Origin: Saccharomycopsis crataegensis
Taxonomy: Eukaryota > Ascomycota > Saccharomycetes > Ascoideales > Saccharomycopsidaceae
Assembly (NCBI RefSeq): GCF_037102585.1
Contig: NW_027043824.1
Span: 682,001 to 746,000, forward strand
Direction: 5' to 3'
DNA: 64,000 bases
Part shown: positions 30,531 through 40,672 of the stretch, in pieces
How positions within the stretch are numbered: the first letter of the stretch is position 1
How the letters are laid out: every line of letters begins with the position of its first letter
Position numbers and translations under genes: made by a program
The notes under the pieces: model-generated
Told to the model about the DNA's origin: nothing
What the model saw: only the letters and a program-made list of their open reading frames with translations
Database searches by the model: none

Positions 30531-30971
30531 ATGCCAGACTTTCTTGTCACCATCTTCTACGTTTTCTTGATTATGATGTTGCTCAGGGCGTTCATCACAC
30601 CTTCCAAAACTTTTGCTGCTACTGCCGGTTCTACCACTTCCAAAAGGATGAGCTCATCACTCATTAGACAATTAAAGACCCTCGATGAAGTCAATAACAC
30701 AATAAAATCCGAGAAATTAACCCTTGTGGATTTTTACGCCACCTGGTGTGGTCCATGTAAGGCGGTTTCTCCAATCCTCGAGAAATTGGCAGTCGAATAC
30801 CCAAATGTCCAATTCAGAAAAGTGGATGTTGATGAGAGTAACGAGGTTGCCATGGAATATGGAATCACTGCTATGCCAACTTTTGTGTTGTTCAAGAACA
30901 ATGAACCTATCGGGAAAATCACTGGAGCCAATATCAATGCTATCCAGAAAGTTTTGAAGCAATACGCTTGA
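30531..30971 (+). CDS. TRX3: Thioredoxin, probably mitochondrial (Trx3-like)
   Basis: This 146-residue thioredoxin reduces disulfides using the WCGPC redox centre (FYATWCGPCKAVSP). The fold is complete: KVDVDESNEVAMEYGITAMPTFVLFK includes the cis-Pro, followed by GANINAIQKVL. The first ATG gives a roughly 43-residue extension with a hydrophobic segment (FLVTIFYVFLIMMLL), then a Ser/Thr/Lys-rich stretch, resembling a targeting sequence or membrane anchor. A second in-frame ATG (30648, MSSSLIRQLK) would give a plain 107-residue cytosolic thioredoxin. Dual products by leaky scanning are plausible. TRX3 is the nearest match by the extension and the MPTFVLF...GKI.GAN pattern. Confidence 0.9.
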   Translation: MPDFLVTIFYVFLIMMLLRAFITPSKTFAATAGSTTSKRMSSSLIRQLKTLDEVNNTIKSEKLTLVDFYATWCGPCKAVSPILEKLAVEYPNVQFRKVDVDESNEVAMEYGITAMPTFVLFKNNEPIGKITGANINAIQKVLKQYA

Positions 30972-31548
30972 TTAGGTTTTTATTCATCTTCAATATAGTG
31001 TATCTGGGGATTGGCTTTGTGTTGAAATAAATGTTTATTGTTACTTCATGAAATATTTTTGGTTTATCTGGTAGTTTCCTGACAAGTATAGGATTCAATT
31101 AGTGCGACAATACCACATTATAGTACTTTTAACGAAGCAGTGATTTGGTTATAATAATCAGCAATGATTGAAAAATCTCCTTAAATGAAGAAACGCAAAA
31201 AAAAAAAATAGGGCCATATCTCATGTTACAGAGAGCTTGAGGATCCCTCCTGTATTACATCTGTTATGAATGAAGTTTTAGGCTATGCTAGTCCTAGATT
31301 TCTCTCGCGCGAGCGATAATTGAAGGAAGGTATCGTAACCTTTAATCTGTAATGAGCTTCCTCTCACTTATCTCTTATAATCAAGAAATGCTGGATATAA
31401 CAATAAATACTATTTTATTAAATAGTGGTCAAGGGCACCTTCAAGTTATTCGGCTCCGGGTAAGCGTGTCTTGTATCACCGCTTATAAGCGAGATATACG
31501 AAAATTCCAATATTCCCAGCAGCTCTTTGACATCTGTGGAAGTCACCT
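30972..31548. promoter_or_regulatory. TRX3-ERG24 intergenic region
   Basis: This is 577 bp containing the ERG24 promoter. It has two perfect GC-containing palindromes: CTCGCGCGAG at about 31305 and CGCTTATAAGCG at 31480-31491. The sterol element is listed separately. Confidence 0.5.
31495..31501 (-). promoter_or_regulatory. Sterol regulatory element before ERG24
   Basis: TCGTATA on the minus strand is the core bound by Upc2/Ecm22-type factors at ergosterol genes. It lies about 48 bp before the ERG24 ATG and directly beside the CGCTTATAAGCG palindrome. The position so close to the start is unusual. The biological match with the downstream gene makes a real site likely. Confidence 0.5.
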
Positions 31549-32877
31549 ATGCCCAACATGTCTGCTCTTAATCCCTTGACCAAAGAAAAAGAATTCGGAG
31601 GAGTTCCTGGTGCGTTTGCCATCACAACTGGTCTTCCAACCTTGATTGTGGCGCTATATTTTTTGTGTAACGATAGTTATGTGATCGATGGTTCCTCCAT
31701 CGATCTTGAGGCTCTCAAATCACAATTTTTCAAAATAGACTGGGTTAAAGATGCCTTTTTTAACAACTCTGTATGGAATTTTTACCTCAGTTGGTTTTTC
31801 GGATTGCTTGCGCTTGATCTTGTCACTCCGGGCCAATATATGGAAGGTATTACCTTGAGAGATGGTACTAAATTGGGGTATAAGATCAATGGATTGAACT
31901 TTATATCGATCTTGTCAGTGTCCATGATCATAAGATTATACTTGAACAAAGGATATTCGCCGGAATTGGAATTCATCTATGAGAACTTTTTGGAATTGGC
32001 AGTGGTGTCGATCATTTTTTCTGCTTTGTTAGCGACATTTGTCTTCATTTGTTCTTACATCCCATTACGTAGCCTCAATGGCCTTAAAACCAAAGAAAGG
32101 ATCCTTTCGATCAATGGGAACTCAGAAAGTGGGTTCTATAATTGGTTTATTGGTCGTGAATTGAATCCAAGAATTGGACCTGTTGATATCAAGCTCTTCT
32201 GTGAGTTGAAGCCAGGACTCTTGCTTTGGTTGGCCATCAACTTTTCTTGTATCCATCATCAATACTGGAATAGCGGAACTGTTTGCGATGCATTACTTCT
32301 TGTAAATTTCTTGCAATTGTTTTACATTTTCGATGGGGTGCTTAATGAAGCCGGGGTGTTGTCGATGATGGATATTACCACTGATGGGTTTGGATTCATG
32401 TTAGCATTTGGAGATTTATCCTTGGTGCCATTCACATACTGCTTACAATCCCGTTACTTGTCATTGAAGCCAATTCATCTAGGAGCTGCTACCGACGTTG
32501 CAATATTAGCCTTGATGTTTTTTGGGTACTATGTTTTCCATCAATCCAATCAACAAAAATCAGACTGGAAATTAGGGAAATTGGATGGTAAGAATTACAA
32601 ATTTATCAAGACCAAAACTGGAACTAAATTATTATGTGATGGATGGTGGGGATTGTCTCAGCATACCAACTATTTCGGTGACTGGTTGATCAGTTGGTCC
32701 TGGTGTTTTAGTACTGGATTCAACACTCCATTGACCTACTATTATGTTGCCTATTTTGGCGGACTACTATTACATCGTCAGCAAAGAGATGAAGCAAAGT
32801 GCTCGGTGAAATACGGTGAAAAATGGGATGAATATAAACGAAGAGTCCCATACAAGATTATTCCATATGTTTACTAG
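31549..32877 (+). CDS. ERG24: Erg24, sterol C-14 reductase
   Basis: This 442-residue ER membrane enzyme reduces the C14-15 double bond after lanosterol demethylation in ergosterol synthesis, using NADPH. It is the target of morpholine fungicides. Family marks are FIGRELNPRIGPVDIKLFCELKPGLLLWL, LNEAGVLSMMDITTDGFGFM, the sterol reductase signature around LCDGWWGLSQHTNYFGDW and the C-terminal HRQQRDEAKCSVKYGEKWDEYKRRVPYKI. Multiple hydrophobic spans are visible. FIGRELNPR.G.(L/V)D separates it from Erg4. Two near ATGs (MPNMSALNP) are possible starts. The sterol element upstream supports regulation with the pathway. Confidence 0.96.
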   Translation: MPNMSALNPLTKEKEFGGVPGAFAITTGLPTLIVALYFLCNDSYVIDGSSIDLEALKSQFFKIDWVKDAFFNNSVWNFYLSWFFGLLALDLVTPGQYMEGITLRDGTKLGYKINGLNFISILSVSMIIRLYLNKGYSPELEFIYENFLELAVVSIIFSALLATFVFICSYIPLRSLNGLKTKERILSINGNSESGFYNWFIGRELNPRIGPVDIKLFCELKPGLLLWLAINFSCIHHQYWNSGTVCDALLLVNFLQLFYIFDGVLNEAGVLSMMDITTDGFGFMLAFGDLSLVPFTYCLQSRYLSLKPIHLGAATDVAILALMFFGYYVFHQSNQQKSDWKLGKLDGKNYKFIKTKTGTKLLCDGWWGLSQHTNYFGDWLISWSWCFSTGFNTPLTYYYVAYFGGLLLHRQQRDEAKCSVKYGEKWDEYKRRVPYKIIPYVY

Positions 32878-33031
32878 ATATACCTTTAATAAAATAGACT
32901 TGGCCAACATGTTTATTCACGAACGTTGCTAGTGTTTCTTGAAGTATGTTATATACTAAAATCAACACTTTACTATTCTTTATTTATACTAAATATGGCT
33001 ATCTTGTAAATATATATCTTATTTTTTTGGC

Positions 33032-33934
33032 CTAACCAGGTGGCAAATCACTGAGATCAACACCAATATCAACTGCAGTGTCTTCTTCTTCCATTTCCCC
33101 TTCGCTTAAAGGAGTTCTTGGTAAGGCCATCATACCTGATCTTGCGACTTCTAGAATACCAAATGGCTTGATCAATTTCAAGAAGTTGGTGATTCTTTCA
33201 GGCTTCCCGGTTAATTCAATAATACAATTTTTGTTGGATATATCAACAATTTTACCGCCAAATTGTTTAGTTAAGGTTTGTAAAGCTGTCAAATACAGAT
33301 TTTTGATTCTCAACATTTCAGAAGGAGTGAGATTCTTTGGATGGTATTTGTTATCGAGCTCTGATAAAGTTTCTTCAGCTTCTATTGAAATTTCGTGTTG
33401 TTTTATGAAATCTTGGAAGTACTCTGGGCCCAATAAAGAAACTCTGGTCAATAACAATTCTCGCTTGATGATTTCGGCATTTGAATAATCCAATACTGCG
33501 AAAACTGGTACCAAGTCTTCAATTTGCTTGATGGCCTGTTCGATAACCATGGCCTGACCTTTCAAGATAATTGTCATCCTTGACAAATCTTTGACGTCAG
33601 TGTTACACACAACTAAAGAATCAATGTTGAAACCTCTTGCTGCTAAGATCCCAGAAACCAATGATAACACACCAGGCTCATTCTGAACCAAGCAATTTAA
33701 AATATGTTGCTTCTTAGGAGACTTTGATGGTAAAGGTGTTTCATATAATATGGAAGAGACAGCACCTTGAGCGGACCAATTTGGGGTGTCCAAGGTTGGC
33801 AATCTTGGTTGCTTCTTGCGATGATGTAGGGCTTTATAAGCCAATGCAGATGTAGATGAGCTGTTGAATCTCAATGTGGTTTTGAGAGTTACTGAAGTCC
33901 GAGAGCCTCCAAGAATCTTAGAAGAAACAAGCAT
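33032..33934 (-). CDS. ILV6: Ilv6, acetolactate synthase regulatory subunit
   Basis: This 300-residue mitochondrial subunit confers activation and valine feedback inhibition on Ilv2 in branched-chain amino acid synthesis. The ACT domain lies at about 75-155 (HILNCLVQNEPGVLSLVSGI, ARGFNIDSLVVCNT, LSRMTIILKG). The C-terminal regulatory domain includes KQFGGKIVDIS, IIELTGKPERI and the end LKPFGILEVARSGMMALPR. The N-terminal 40 residues (MLVSSKILGGSRTSVTLKTT) suit a mitochondrial presequence. The promoter carries Gcn4 and Leu3 sites. Confidence 0.96.
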   Translation of the reverse strand: MLVSSKILGGSRTSVTLKTTLRFNSSSTSALAYKALHHRKKQPRLPTLDTPNWSAQGAVSSILYETPLPSKSPKKQHILNCLVQNEPGVLSLVSGILAARGFNIDSLVVCNTDVKDLSRMTIILKGQAMVIEQAIKQIEDLVPVFAVLDYSNAEIIKRELLLTRVSLLGPEYFQDFIKQHEISIEAEETLSELDNKYHPKNLTPSEMLRIKNLYLTALQTLTKQFGGKIVDISNKNCIIELTGKPERITNFLKLIKPFGILEVARSGMMALPRTPLSEGEMEEEDTAVDIGVDLSDLPPG

Positions 33935-34061
33935 TCTTGAAATATAATACTCTTTTTTCTTTATTTTTTAATATAATTTTGGTTTAAAAATAATGAACAA
34001 GAAGTTGCAAATTGATCTGTATGTATAGTTGAAAAATTGGAATTTTTTCGCGGAGAAAATT

Positions 34062-34068
34062 TGACTCA
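34062..34068 (+). promoter_or_regulatory. Gcn4 site before ILV6
   Basis: TGACTCA is a perfect Gcn4 (general amino acid control) element, 128 bp upstream of the ILV6 ATG. It is palindromic, so the strand is nominal. Confidence 0.65.
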
Positions 34069-34071
34069 TCT

Positions 34072-34081
34072 CCGGAACCGG
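34072..34081 (+). promoter_or_regulatory. Leu3 site before ILV6
   Basis: CCGGAACCGG fits the Leu3 consensus CCGGNNCCGG exactly and lies three bases from the Gcn4 site. Leu3 responds to alpha-isopropylmalate and controls branched-chain genes including ILV genes in baker's yeast. The pairing strongly suggests conserved control. Confidence 0.65.
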
Positions 34082-34442
34082 CGACAAATGCTACCCACTA
34101 ATTAACGATTAATTATGACTTAATGTGAATTATTAGTGGTTATTCTAGGTACTGGTGGATTTACTTTTGTTGATTTCGTATTTTTTTAATATGTTTCTTT
34201 GATGCAATATCTTCTTGGACTATTAACAAAGTTCACAGCTATTCATTTTTATTTTCTATAGGCCACCATTTTATTTTCATCATTATTTTACTACATTTCC
34301 ATTTTTACATCGTACATTGTTGGTTCATTCTATTTCATAGATTTTTCTCATTCATTTCATTATCATTATAAATTTTTAATTCTTGTAAAAAAATCCAATC
34401 TCAATACTCGATTTGCACATTTTATTCAAATGCCATTACGGA

Positions 34443-35243
34443 TCATAAATTGTCATTGATTCTCGAGTCCATCAATCCTCTATCAGGAATCTTTAGCTTG
34501 ATCAAGTTCCCCACATTCTTTTGTAACAATGCTAGATCGCTGGAAGCTTTATTGATCAACGAAATATCGGTGATCTTGGCCACGTTAACATAAGCTTTTA
34601 AGAACCAGTTTTCGGAGCCATCAATGATTTGAACCACAGTCTTCCCATCGGTCGCATCAATGGCAAACACCTGGAATATTTCAATGTTCACCACCCCGTT
34701 GTACAAAAACTTCAAGCCCTTTATCAAAAACCGCTGCTTTTCAACGTACCCTAAGTTCATCATGTAAGATCTCAACGCTGTTGCACTTTGCTTGATGTTC
34801 ACCTCATATATTGTCTGCGACGACACTTTACGCTTTCCCGCAGCAGGAATATCACTGATTTGAAAACTATATTGATTTTCGCCATCATTAGTGGTATCTC
34901 GCTCTCCCAATTTTACATCCCCTGCCCCAACTTTCTTCATGAACAATTGATTATCATTACTTAGAATTTCATTGACCACGACATTAGGGTTTTTCTTTCC
35001 GGGGGAATACATCTGCCAGCTTCTTCTGATTTTCACAAGATGTTGTTCTATTTGGTTGAGATTCACTGAGTTATTAATGGCTTGCTTTGACTGCAAGTAC
35101 TTGAGGTTGATGATGGGGCTATAAATGATATTTTCATTAGTCAAGCTTCGTGGTTTTTGGCCAGTTAGGGCAATGAGACTGTTGATGACAAAGTTGAATT
35201 CCTTTTTGTTGATTGTCGAAACGAGACTTAGTTCCTGGACCAT
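34443..35243 (-). CDS. SRB5: Mediator subunit Med18/Srb5
   Basis: This 266-residue head-module subunit of Mediator bridges activators and RNA polymerase II. It begins MVQELSLVSTI, as Srb5 begins MVQQLSLFGSI, and carries the diagnostic FQISDIPAAGKRKVSSQTIYE, a lipocalin-like beta-barrel region (FLIKGLKFLYNGVVNIEIFQ), WFLKAYVNVAKITDISLIN and the end PDRGLMDSRI. I take the start at this ATG, because the open frame upstream has only a GTG. It is divergent from the Zn2Cys6 gene with 283 bp between. Confidence 0.95.
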   Translation of the reverse strand: MVQELSLVSTINKKEFNFVINSLIALTGQKPRSLTNENIIYSPIINLKYLQSKQAINNSVNLNQIEQHLVKIRRSWQMYSPGKKNPNVVVNEILSNDNQLFMKKVGAGDVKLGERDTTNDGENQYSFQISDIPAAGKRKVSSQTIYEVNIKQSATALRSYMMNLGYVEKQRFLIKGLKFLYNGVVNIEIFQVFAIDATDGKTVVQIIDGSENWFLKAYVNVAKITDISLINKASSDLALLQKNVGNLIKLKIPDRGLMDSRINDNL

Positions 35244-35355
35244 CTTATGCTGTATAAATGATGTAGATATAAATAAAAAATCAATAATAATGAAAAATAA
35301 CAATAATAATATAGAAGAAATCACAGAAAAACAGCCGCGTTGGCATGTGACTGAG

Positions 35356-35361
35356 CACGTG
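35356..35361 (+). promoter_or_regulatory. CACGTG box between SRB5 and the Zn2Cys6 gene
   Basis: A single CACGTG hexamer (Cbf1/bHLH core) lies in the shared divergent promoter, about 113 bp from the SRB5 ATG and 166 bp from the other ATG. Confidence 0.35.
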
Positions 35362-35526
35362 AAAGGGATTGACAGCTCCTGGCTGATAATTTAGGCTATT
35401 TTCAATTTGGGTGAAATATCCCAAAACAATGAAAATGATTTCCTGTTGTTCGCTCAACATTTTTTGTTTTCTCCTTCTGGAAATTTCCCTTGATCTTGTT
35501 CCTCCATCGTGTTCTATGATTTCGCT

Positions 35527-37866
35527 ATGACAAAAAAACTTCCGTTGCACATCAAACTCCAGCGGAAGCCCATTTCCAGGGCATGTGAGTTTTGCCATCA
35601 GAAGCATCTTCAATGTGACTCCACCAGACCTTGCAAAAACTGTGTCAAAAGAAACGTTGCAGATTATTGTCGAGATGTCCAAAGAAAAAGAACAAAAAGT
35701 AAAAGTACCGGCTCTTCGGGGCCCAAAGGAATAAGAAAACCGTCTGGAAATCTTAAAGCCCCGCGATTTCAAAACGTGGGGAAGCTGGAAGAAGATCAGC
35801 GATCGATTGTTGCCGGCATCGAGACATCATCAGAACCCCTTGTATCATTAGATTATCCTACAGTAACCGCAACTATTAATGATATACTGGTAGAACCTGC
35901 TGTGACTGATCCAGGGGATTTGCTAAACCTGAAGTTCGATAATGACACGCCCGAAAGCAAAGGGCCTACTGTTTACGTTGATCCATCGCCAATTATACAG
36001 GCTAGTAACAATGACATTAATGTTAACGGTGATGATATCAATGTTAGTACCAATAATAATCATAATATTACCAGCATTGACGTGGATGACAATAGTATAG
36101 TTTCCCACCATTCCGCTGACTCGTCGCATCTCAAGCAGAATTCAACGACCCCACCACAGAGACCTACTGAGTGTGTAAATGCGACTGATGACACTAATGA
36201 TGGAATTATAAACAACTTAGATGCAGATTTCGATTTTTTCGATGATGTTGCGGACTTAGCTGGTGGTGCAAATTTCGGCCTTCAGAATCAAAGTCCTGAT
36301 GACCAAGGCATAAGTAATCTATTTTATGATGGGTTGAACAATCAAATGATTTTCAGGCCGTTTATAAAGTTGGGAGATCATGAAAATATCATAAATAGTG
36401 GATCATCCAGTGATGATCCTGCATTGGTTAAAAATGTGATTGCTCCGCAAATTATTGGGAAACAACAACTGCCTACCCAACAACCATTTGCTGACAATAA
36501 TACCCATCAGATGAACGCATCTCCAAATTCGTTTGGTCAAAATATGTACAATAACCATAATTCTAACCAGTCACTGGCTTTTGCAAATAATGAAGAGCCT
36601 TTGATGATGAAAGCAAAACCAATTCATAAACTCACCACCCAGGATTTTGTCAACAGCTTCAAGAGAGCCAATTCTTATAAATCTCCATTATTTATCAGAA
36701 AGAAGGTTTTCCAAGAGGTTGGCGATTTGTATTCTAAATTTCCAGTTTTTGATTTAAACAGATTATATCAAAATGAGGCGCATAATGTTATCAATGCGGA
36801 TATTCAAAACCCTTACAGTGATTTGAAGTATATTATTGGGATTTTGAGTTTCAGTTATATGAAGTCATACCAAGAATTGATCAAATACTTTTATGACAGA
36901 TTGTATCTACAAAATATCAGTGATTATGATTATACCGGATTGTCAGAGGAAGAGGTTGTACAATCAAAAACTATTCGTCGGAAACTTTTCTTCAAAATAT
37001 TAGAAAAAATTTGGACTATCCATAATTATTTCAGAATTCAATCAGCATTGATTCAAACCGATCTCACCAACTTGACGAATTTTAGTGATTCGTTACTAAC
37101 AGAGCTCATGTTCCATAGACAATTGTTGAATTTTGAGAATATGATTAACAATTTGACCTCGACCCCGGCAATCATTTGGCGTCGGTCTACTGAAATCGTG
37201 TTTATGAGCGATGAGATTTGTACCCTAATTGGGATCAAAAATAAGGCAAAATTCTTGAGCAAAAGAAGGTTCTTGTGCGAAATCATTGACGATATGTCGA
37301 TTTTAAATTACTTCAAACTTATTAATAATGTATTACTCGGGAATAAGGACCCGCCTGGTGGTGGAGGTCATCATCATCATGCTCAGAAGAGATTTGATAA
37401 CAATCATTTTGGGTCTGACTTGGTTGATATTCTCGAAAATGAGTTGAGTGATGAGCGTATCAACAATGGCAGTGGTGTGACCAATGGGGGGTTGATCAGA
37501 CTAAATTGTAAATTCATCAATCATAACTACAAAGGAGAACGTCGCCCCGCACATACCAGCGAAGATAACAATAAGGGACATCTCAACAACAATAACCCAA
37601 TGTTTGGATTAAGAAGAAATCAATCTAATGCCTCGCTTTTGAAAAATGGCTCTCTTTTTCGCGGGTCTTCCATAGACAATTTCCATGTGTTTGAGAGCAA
37701 TATACATGCTAGAGGAGCGGGTGCTAAGCCTTACAGTAAAGAAATCAATGAAGATTTTGAGCAACAACAAAAGTTTATCAGTTGCAGCAGTATCTTGACG
37801 ATTAAAATGGACATGTTCGATATACCAATGCTTATAGTTGGCCAATTCTTGCCAATCTTGGAATGA
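35527..37866 (+). CDS. Zn2Cys6 transcription factor, Ert1/Rds2/Gsm1 family
   Basis: This 779-residue nuclear regulator has the binuclear zinc cluster at about residues 18-46 (CEFCHQKHLQCD, CKNCVKRNVADYC), then a basic linker. A 300-residue Asn/Asp-rich low-complexity region follows. A conserved C-terminal half begins around LTTQDFVNSFKRANSYKSPL and includes a PAS-like stretch (TSTPAIIWRRSTEIVFMSDE) and the end SSILTIKMDMFDIPMLIVGQ. This layout is that of the Ert1/Rds2/Gsm1 (AcuK/AcuM) group, which controls gluconeogenic and non-fermentable carbon genes. FCHQKHLQCD points to Ert1/Gsm1, but I cannot choose between them. The start is the first ATG (MTKKLPLHIK). Confidence 0.88.
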   Translation: MTKKLPLHIKLQRKPISRACEFCHQKHLQCDSTRPCKNCVKRNVADYCRDVQRKRTKSKSTGSSGPKGIRKPSGNLKAPRFQNVGKLEEDQRSIVAGIETSSEPLVSLDYPTVTATINDILVEPAVTDPGDLLNLKFDNDTPESKGPTVYVDPSPIIQASNNDINVNGDDINVSTNNNHNITSIDVDDNSIVSHHSADSSHLKQNSTTPPQRPTECVNATDDTNDGIINNLDADFDFFDDVADLAGGANFGLQNQSPDDQGISNLFYDGLNNQMIFRPFIKLGDHENIINSGSSSDDPALVKNVIAPQIIGKQQLPTQQPFADNNTHQMNASPNSFGQNMYNNHNSNQSLAFANNEEPLMMKAKPIHKLTTQDFVNSFKRANSYKSPLFIRKKVFQEVGDLYSKFPVFDLNRLYQNEAHNVINADIQNPYSDLKYIIGILSFSYMKSYQELIKYFYDRLYLQNISDYDYTGLSEEEVVQSKTIRRKLFFKILEKIWTIHNYFRIQSALIQTDLTNLTNFSDSLLTELMFHRQLLNFENMINNLTSTPAIIWRRSTEIVFMSDEICTLIGIKNKAKFLSKRRFLCEIIDDMSILNYFKLINNVLLGNKDPPGGGGHHHHAQKRFDNNHFGSDLVDILENELSDERINNGSGVTNGGLIRLNCKFINHNYKGERRPAHTSEDNNKGHLNNNNPMFGLRRNQSNASLLKNGSLFRGSSIDNFHVFESNIHARGAGAKPYSKEINEDFEQQQKFISCSSILTIKMDMFDIPMLIVGQFLPILE

Positions 37867-38382
37867 GCAGTCGTTTTGTTTCGTTTTTTTTTTTACATTT
37901 TTTTTTTTTTCTTTCATATTCATTTTCAATTCATGTTCATATTTATATATTGGTTTTTGTTGTGGTCCTTACTTCAATAATTCCCTATATTGTGGTCAAG
38001 ATTCATATGGTACTACAAAATGATGGTTCATGATGGTTCAAACATAATTTTTAAAGAAATGAGCTTATGTTCCAATAAATAAAAAATGGAAAAAAAAAAT
38101 GGAAATGTAAATCTATATTATTTACATATGTGTTTATTTACATATATGATGACTAGTGTACCGAGGGAGCATATTATATTATATGCTATAGTTGGTGATA
38201 TCCACTAAACTGCTATCGCAATAAAACATGATGATCGTACGTCTTTTATATAACCAATAATATGGCCAAATGACAAAACTATTTGTATTCTTGTCAAAAA
38301 AAATTCGACGGGCTATAAAATATTATTACATAGAGAAAAATTTCGTACTGTTTTTTTTCTTTTTCTTCGTAAAATGATATTG
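37867..38382. other. Convergent intergenic gap
   Basis: This is 516 bp of AT-rich 3' flanking sequence between the Zn2Cys6 gene and HRD1. It has poly-T and poly-A runs and nothing else I can name. Confidence 0.45.
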
Positions 38383-40242
38383 CTAATACTGTCGTCCAAC
38401 CAGCATTTTTAAGTCCAGCTCAATACCTCTTAATATCTGACCAAGCTCTTCTTCTTCCTCCTCCTCCTCCTCCTCCTCCTCCTCCTCCTCCTCCTCATCA
38501 ATCACTGCTGATTTTTCGCTTCCCGATATCTTCTTGTCCAATTGTTGCAATTTTGCAAGACATTTCCTTAATAATTCTGTTGATGATTCACCTGTGCTTA
38601 ATGTACTACCATCCCTCATTGATGGAGAAAAGCTCTTCATCATACTAGCACTTGTTCCTTCTGGGATACCCAAAACATCAATTTGTTCCTTGTCTTGACT
38701 TTTTTCCGAGGTATCTGGTGTGTATTTATTATCTTGTATTTCAAGAGTGGCCCAGTTATCTCCACCTAAACATACCTTAAAAGTACCGGTATCGGCAGTT
38801 GTTTCAAGTGGTAATAGCGTCCAATCATCAGGGATAAGAGCATCAGCGTCAAGCTGAAGGATCCCATTTTGAAAATTTCTTGCTGTTAGTTGATTTTCAA
38901 AGAAATCCTCTGGTTGCGGTCGATTATTTATTATCTCGATTGTTGGAGTCGGGTTAATGACATCCCTATTAATTCCAGGAGCATTATTATTGTTATTATT
39001 ATCGTTATTTTCGTCATTTATATTATTGTTATTATTATTACCATTATTGGCATTGCTATTTTCAGCAAAATCCAGGTTCTCAAACACTTGGGCTCGACAC
39101 ATTGGACAAAGTTGGGATATTTCCAACCAACTTTTCAAACAACCCAAATGAATGATATGATTACATCTCAATTTCTTTGGATACAACCTATGGCCTTGGG
39201 TCAAGCCTTCTGTGGTCATATCTTCTCGGCAAATAATACACAAAGAATTACTGCCTTCCAAATCTTCCTGGTGGGCGTTGGGTAAATAATTGTCAATTCT
39301 TTTGGCATTCTTCATGAAGTGGATAAAATCTTTCAACTTTTTGTAAAATGCCATGCACGATATAAAGCAATCTCTAATGACATGAATTGGGAAGTTATAA
39401 GGATTGAGGAAAATCGAAAGGAGTAAAATGTACATTAACGCTTTGATAAAGACATGCACTAGGTCAACCACCTGAATTAAAAGACCTTTATTCTCAAAAG
39501 ATTCCTCATCAGGATATTGTTTGAGATAGATAATCTCAAACACATGGATCAATATTTTGAAGATATTGAAGATGATTCCCAAAAACAAAAGACCAACTTC
39601 GAATTCGTAAGCAACATAGATATCTGAGGGGTTTTCATAAGAGCTACCAATACAATATGAAATAAAGTGGTAATCAACAAACAATAATGCTCCCATTGCG
39701 ATATGAATTCGGTTGAATAATACTCTTTTCAAACTGTATAATTGATCTTCATCACTAACTTGGAAAAGGCCGTCAATTCTATCAAATAATATCCAGTGAA
39801 ACACTTTCAAAGTGATGTTAAAGATGGTAAGACTCCCAGAAACTAGGGCATTCTCCACCCTGAATGTGGCCAAGCCAAATAATGAGGTAGTCAAAGTGAA
39901 ACCCATTTGCTCGTATATATGGGTGACTTCCACAAGTCTCAACTCCCCAAATAGCATCACCTGAAGGAATTTACCCAATAGTACTGCCAATAAAATGAGC
40001 CAATTGCCAATAATGATGACATTCAAGCCCCCTGAAAGGAAGATACACGCAGACAAGAAATTGGGGCGGGTGTCAAAGGCATGATATATACAGCCAAGGG
40101 CTAACACATTGCTGATCTACAAAAAGTGTGCTGATGTTAGTTTAAAACTAAGGTGTATAATAAACAAAAAAAGATGATAACTAACATGACGATAACATAC
40201 TATAAAATATAACGTAAATTGGTTCTTGATTCTAGATACCAT
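38383..40242 (-). CDS. HRD1: Hrd1, ER-associated degradation E3 ligase (two exons)
   Basis: Exon 1 is 40242-40201, the intron 40200-40117 and exon 2 40116-38383, giving 591 residues. The intron is canonical: donor GTATGT, branch AAACTAAC, acceptor TTTGTAG. Splicing restores the missing N-terminal span, MVSRIKNQFTLYFI joined to ISNVLALGCIYHAF, matching the Hrd1 start. Several membrane spans follow (FGELRLVEVTHIYE, LKVFHWILFDRIDGLFQ), then the RING-H2 at about 305-350 (CIICREDM, LRCNHIIHLGCLKSWLEI, CPMCR). Hrd1 ubiquitinates misfolded ER proteins and forms the retrotranslocation channel. The tail has an Asn-rich linker and a run of about 18 Glu (GAG/GAA codons). The frame is open upstream of exon 1 to another ATG (40404), but MVSR fits the family. 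Confidence 0.95.
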
Positions 40243-40489
40243 CTGAAAAACGACAAATCCGAGGCCATTTAGAAGCAGATACTCCACTGTTAGCTCACTG
40301 TGTTTGCCATCGTGGTGTTTATTTTTTTTTATCCTATATTTTCTTCTGTTTAATTCCCATCCAAACACCAGGATTATAGCGACCCGGACACCTCGAGATG
40401 ACATTGTTCATTTCTTACCAGACCTATCAGCTCTTGTTAGTAAACCATACCCACAGATAATCATGGGATCCTAATACAAAAAACAATAC

Positions 40490-40672
40490 CTACTTCTTAA
40501 TACCGCCCCCTAACAAAGGACCGCCCTTCTTAGCCTTCTCGGCCATTGCCTTTTTAGCGGCGGCATCGGCCTTTTGTTTGGCCTTGAACGCCAAATCGTC
40601 TTCATCCAAATCTTGTCTCTTCTTCTTTGGGGCCTTCAAAGGCTTGGCCTTACCACCTTGACGGGATGACAT
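40490..40672 (-). CDS. TMA7: Tma7, translation machinery-associated protein
   Basis: This 60-residue, Lys-rich protein is associated with ribosomes. MSSRQGGKAKPLKAPKKK, QDLDEDDLAFKAKQKADAAA and the end GGPLLGGGIKK match the family almost residue for residue. Length is as expected (64 in baker's yeast). Confidence 0.95.
   Translation of the reverse strand: MSSRQGGKAKPLKAPKKKRQDLDEDDLAFKAKQKADAAAKKAMAEKAKKGGPLLGGGIKK

Noticed and set aside
30137-30667. 176-codon frame overlapping the TRX3 start
   Set aside because: It has no ATG start, runs in another frame over the thioredoxin and has no domain.
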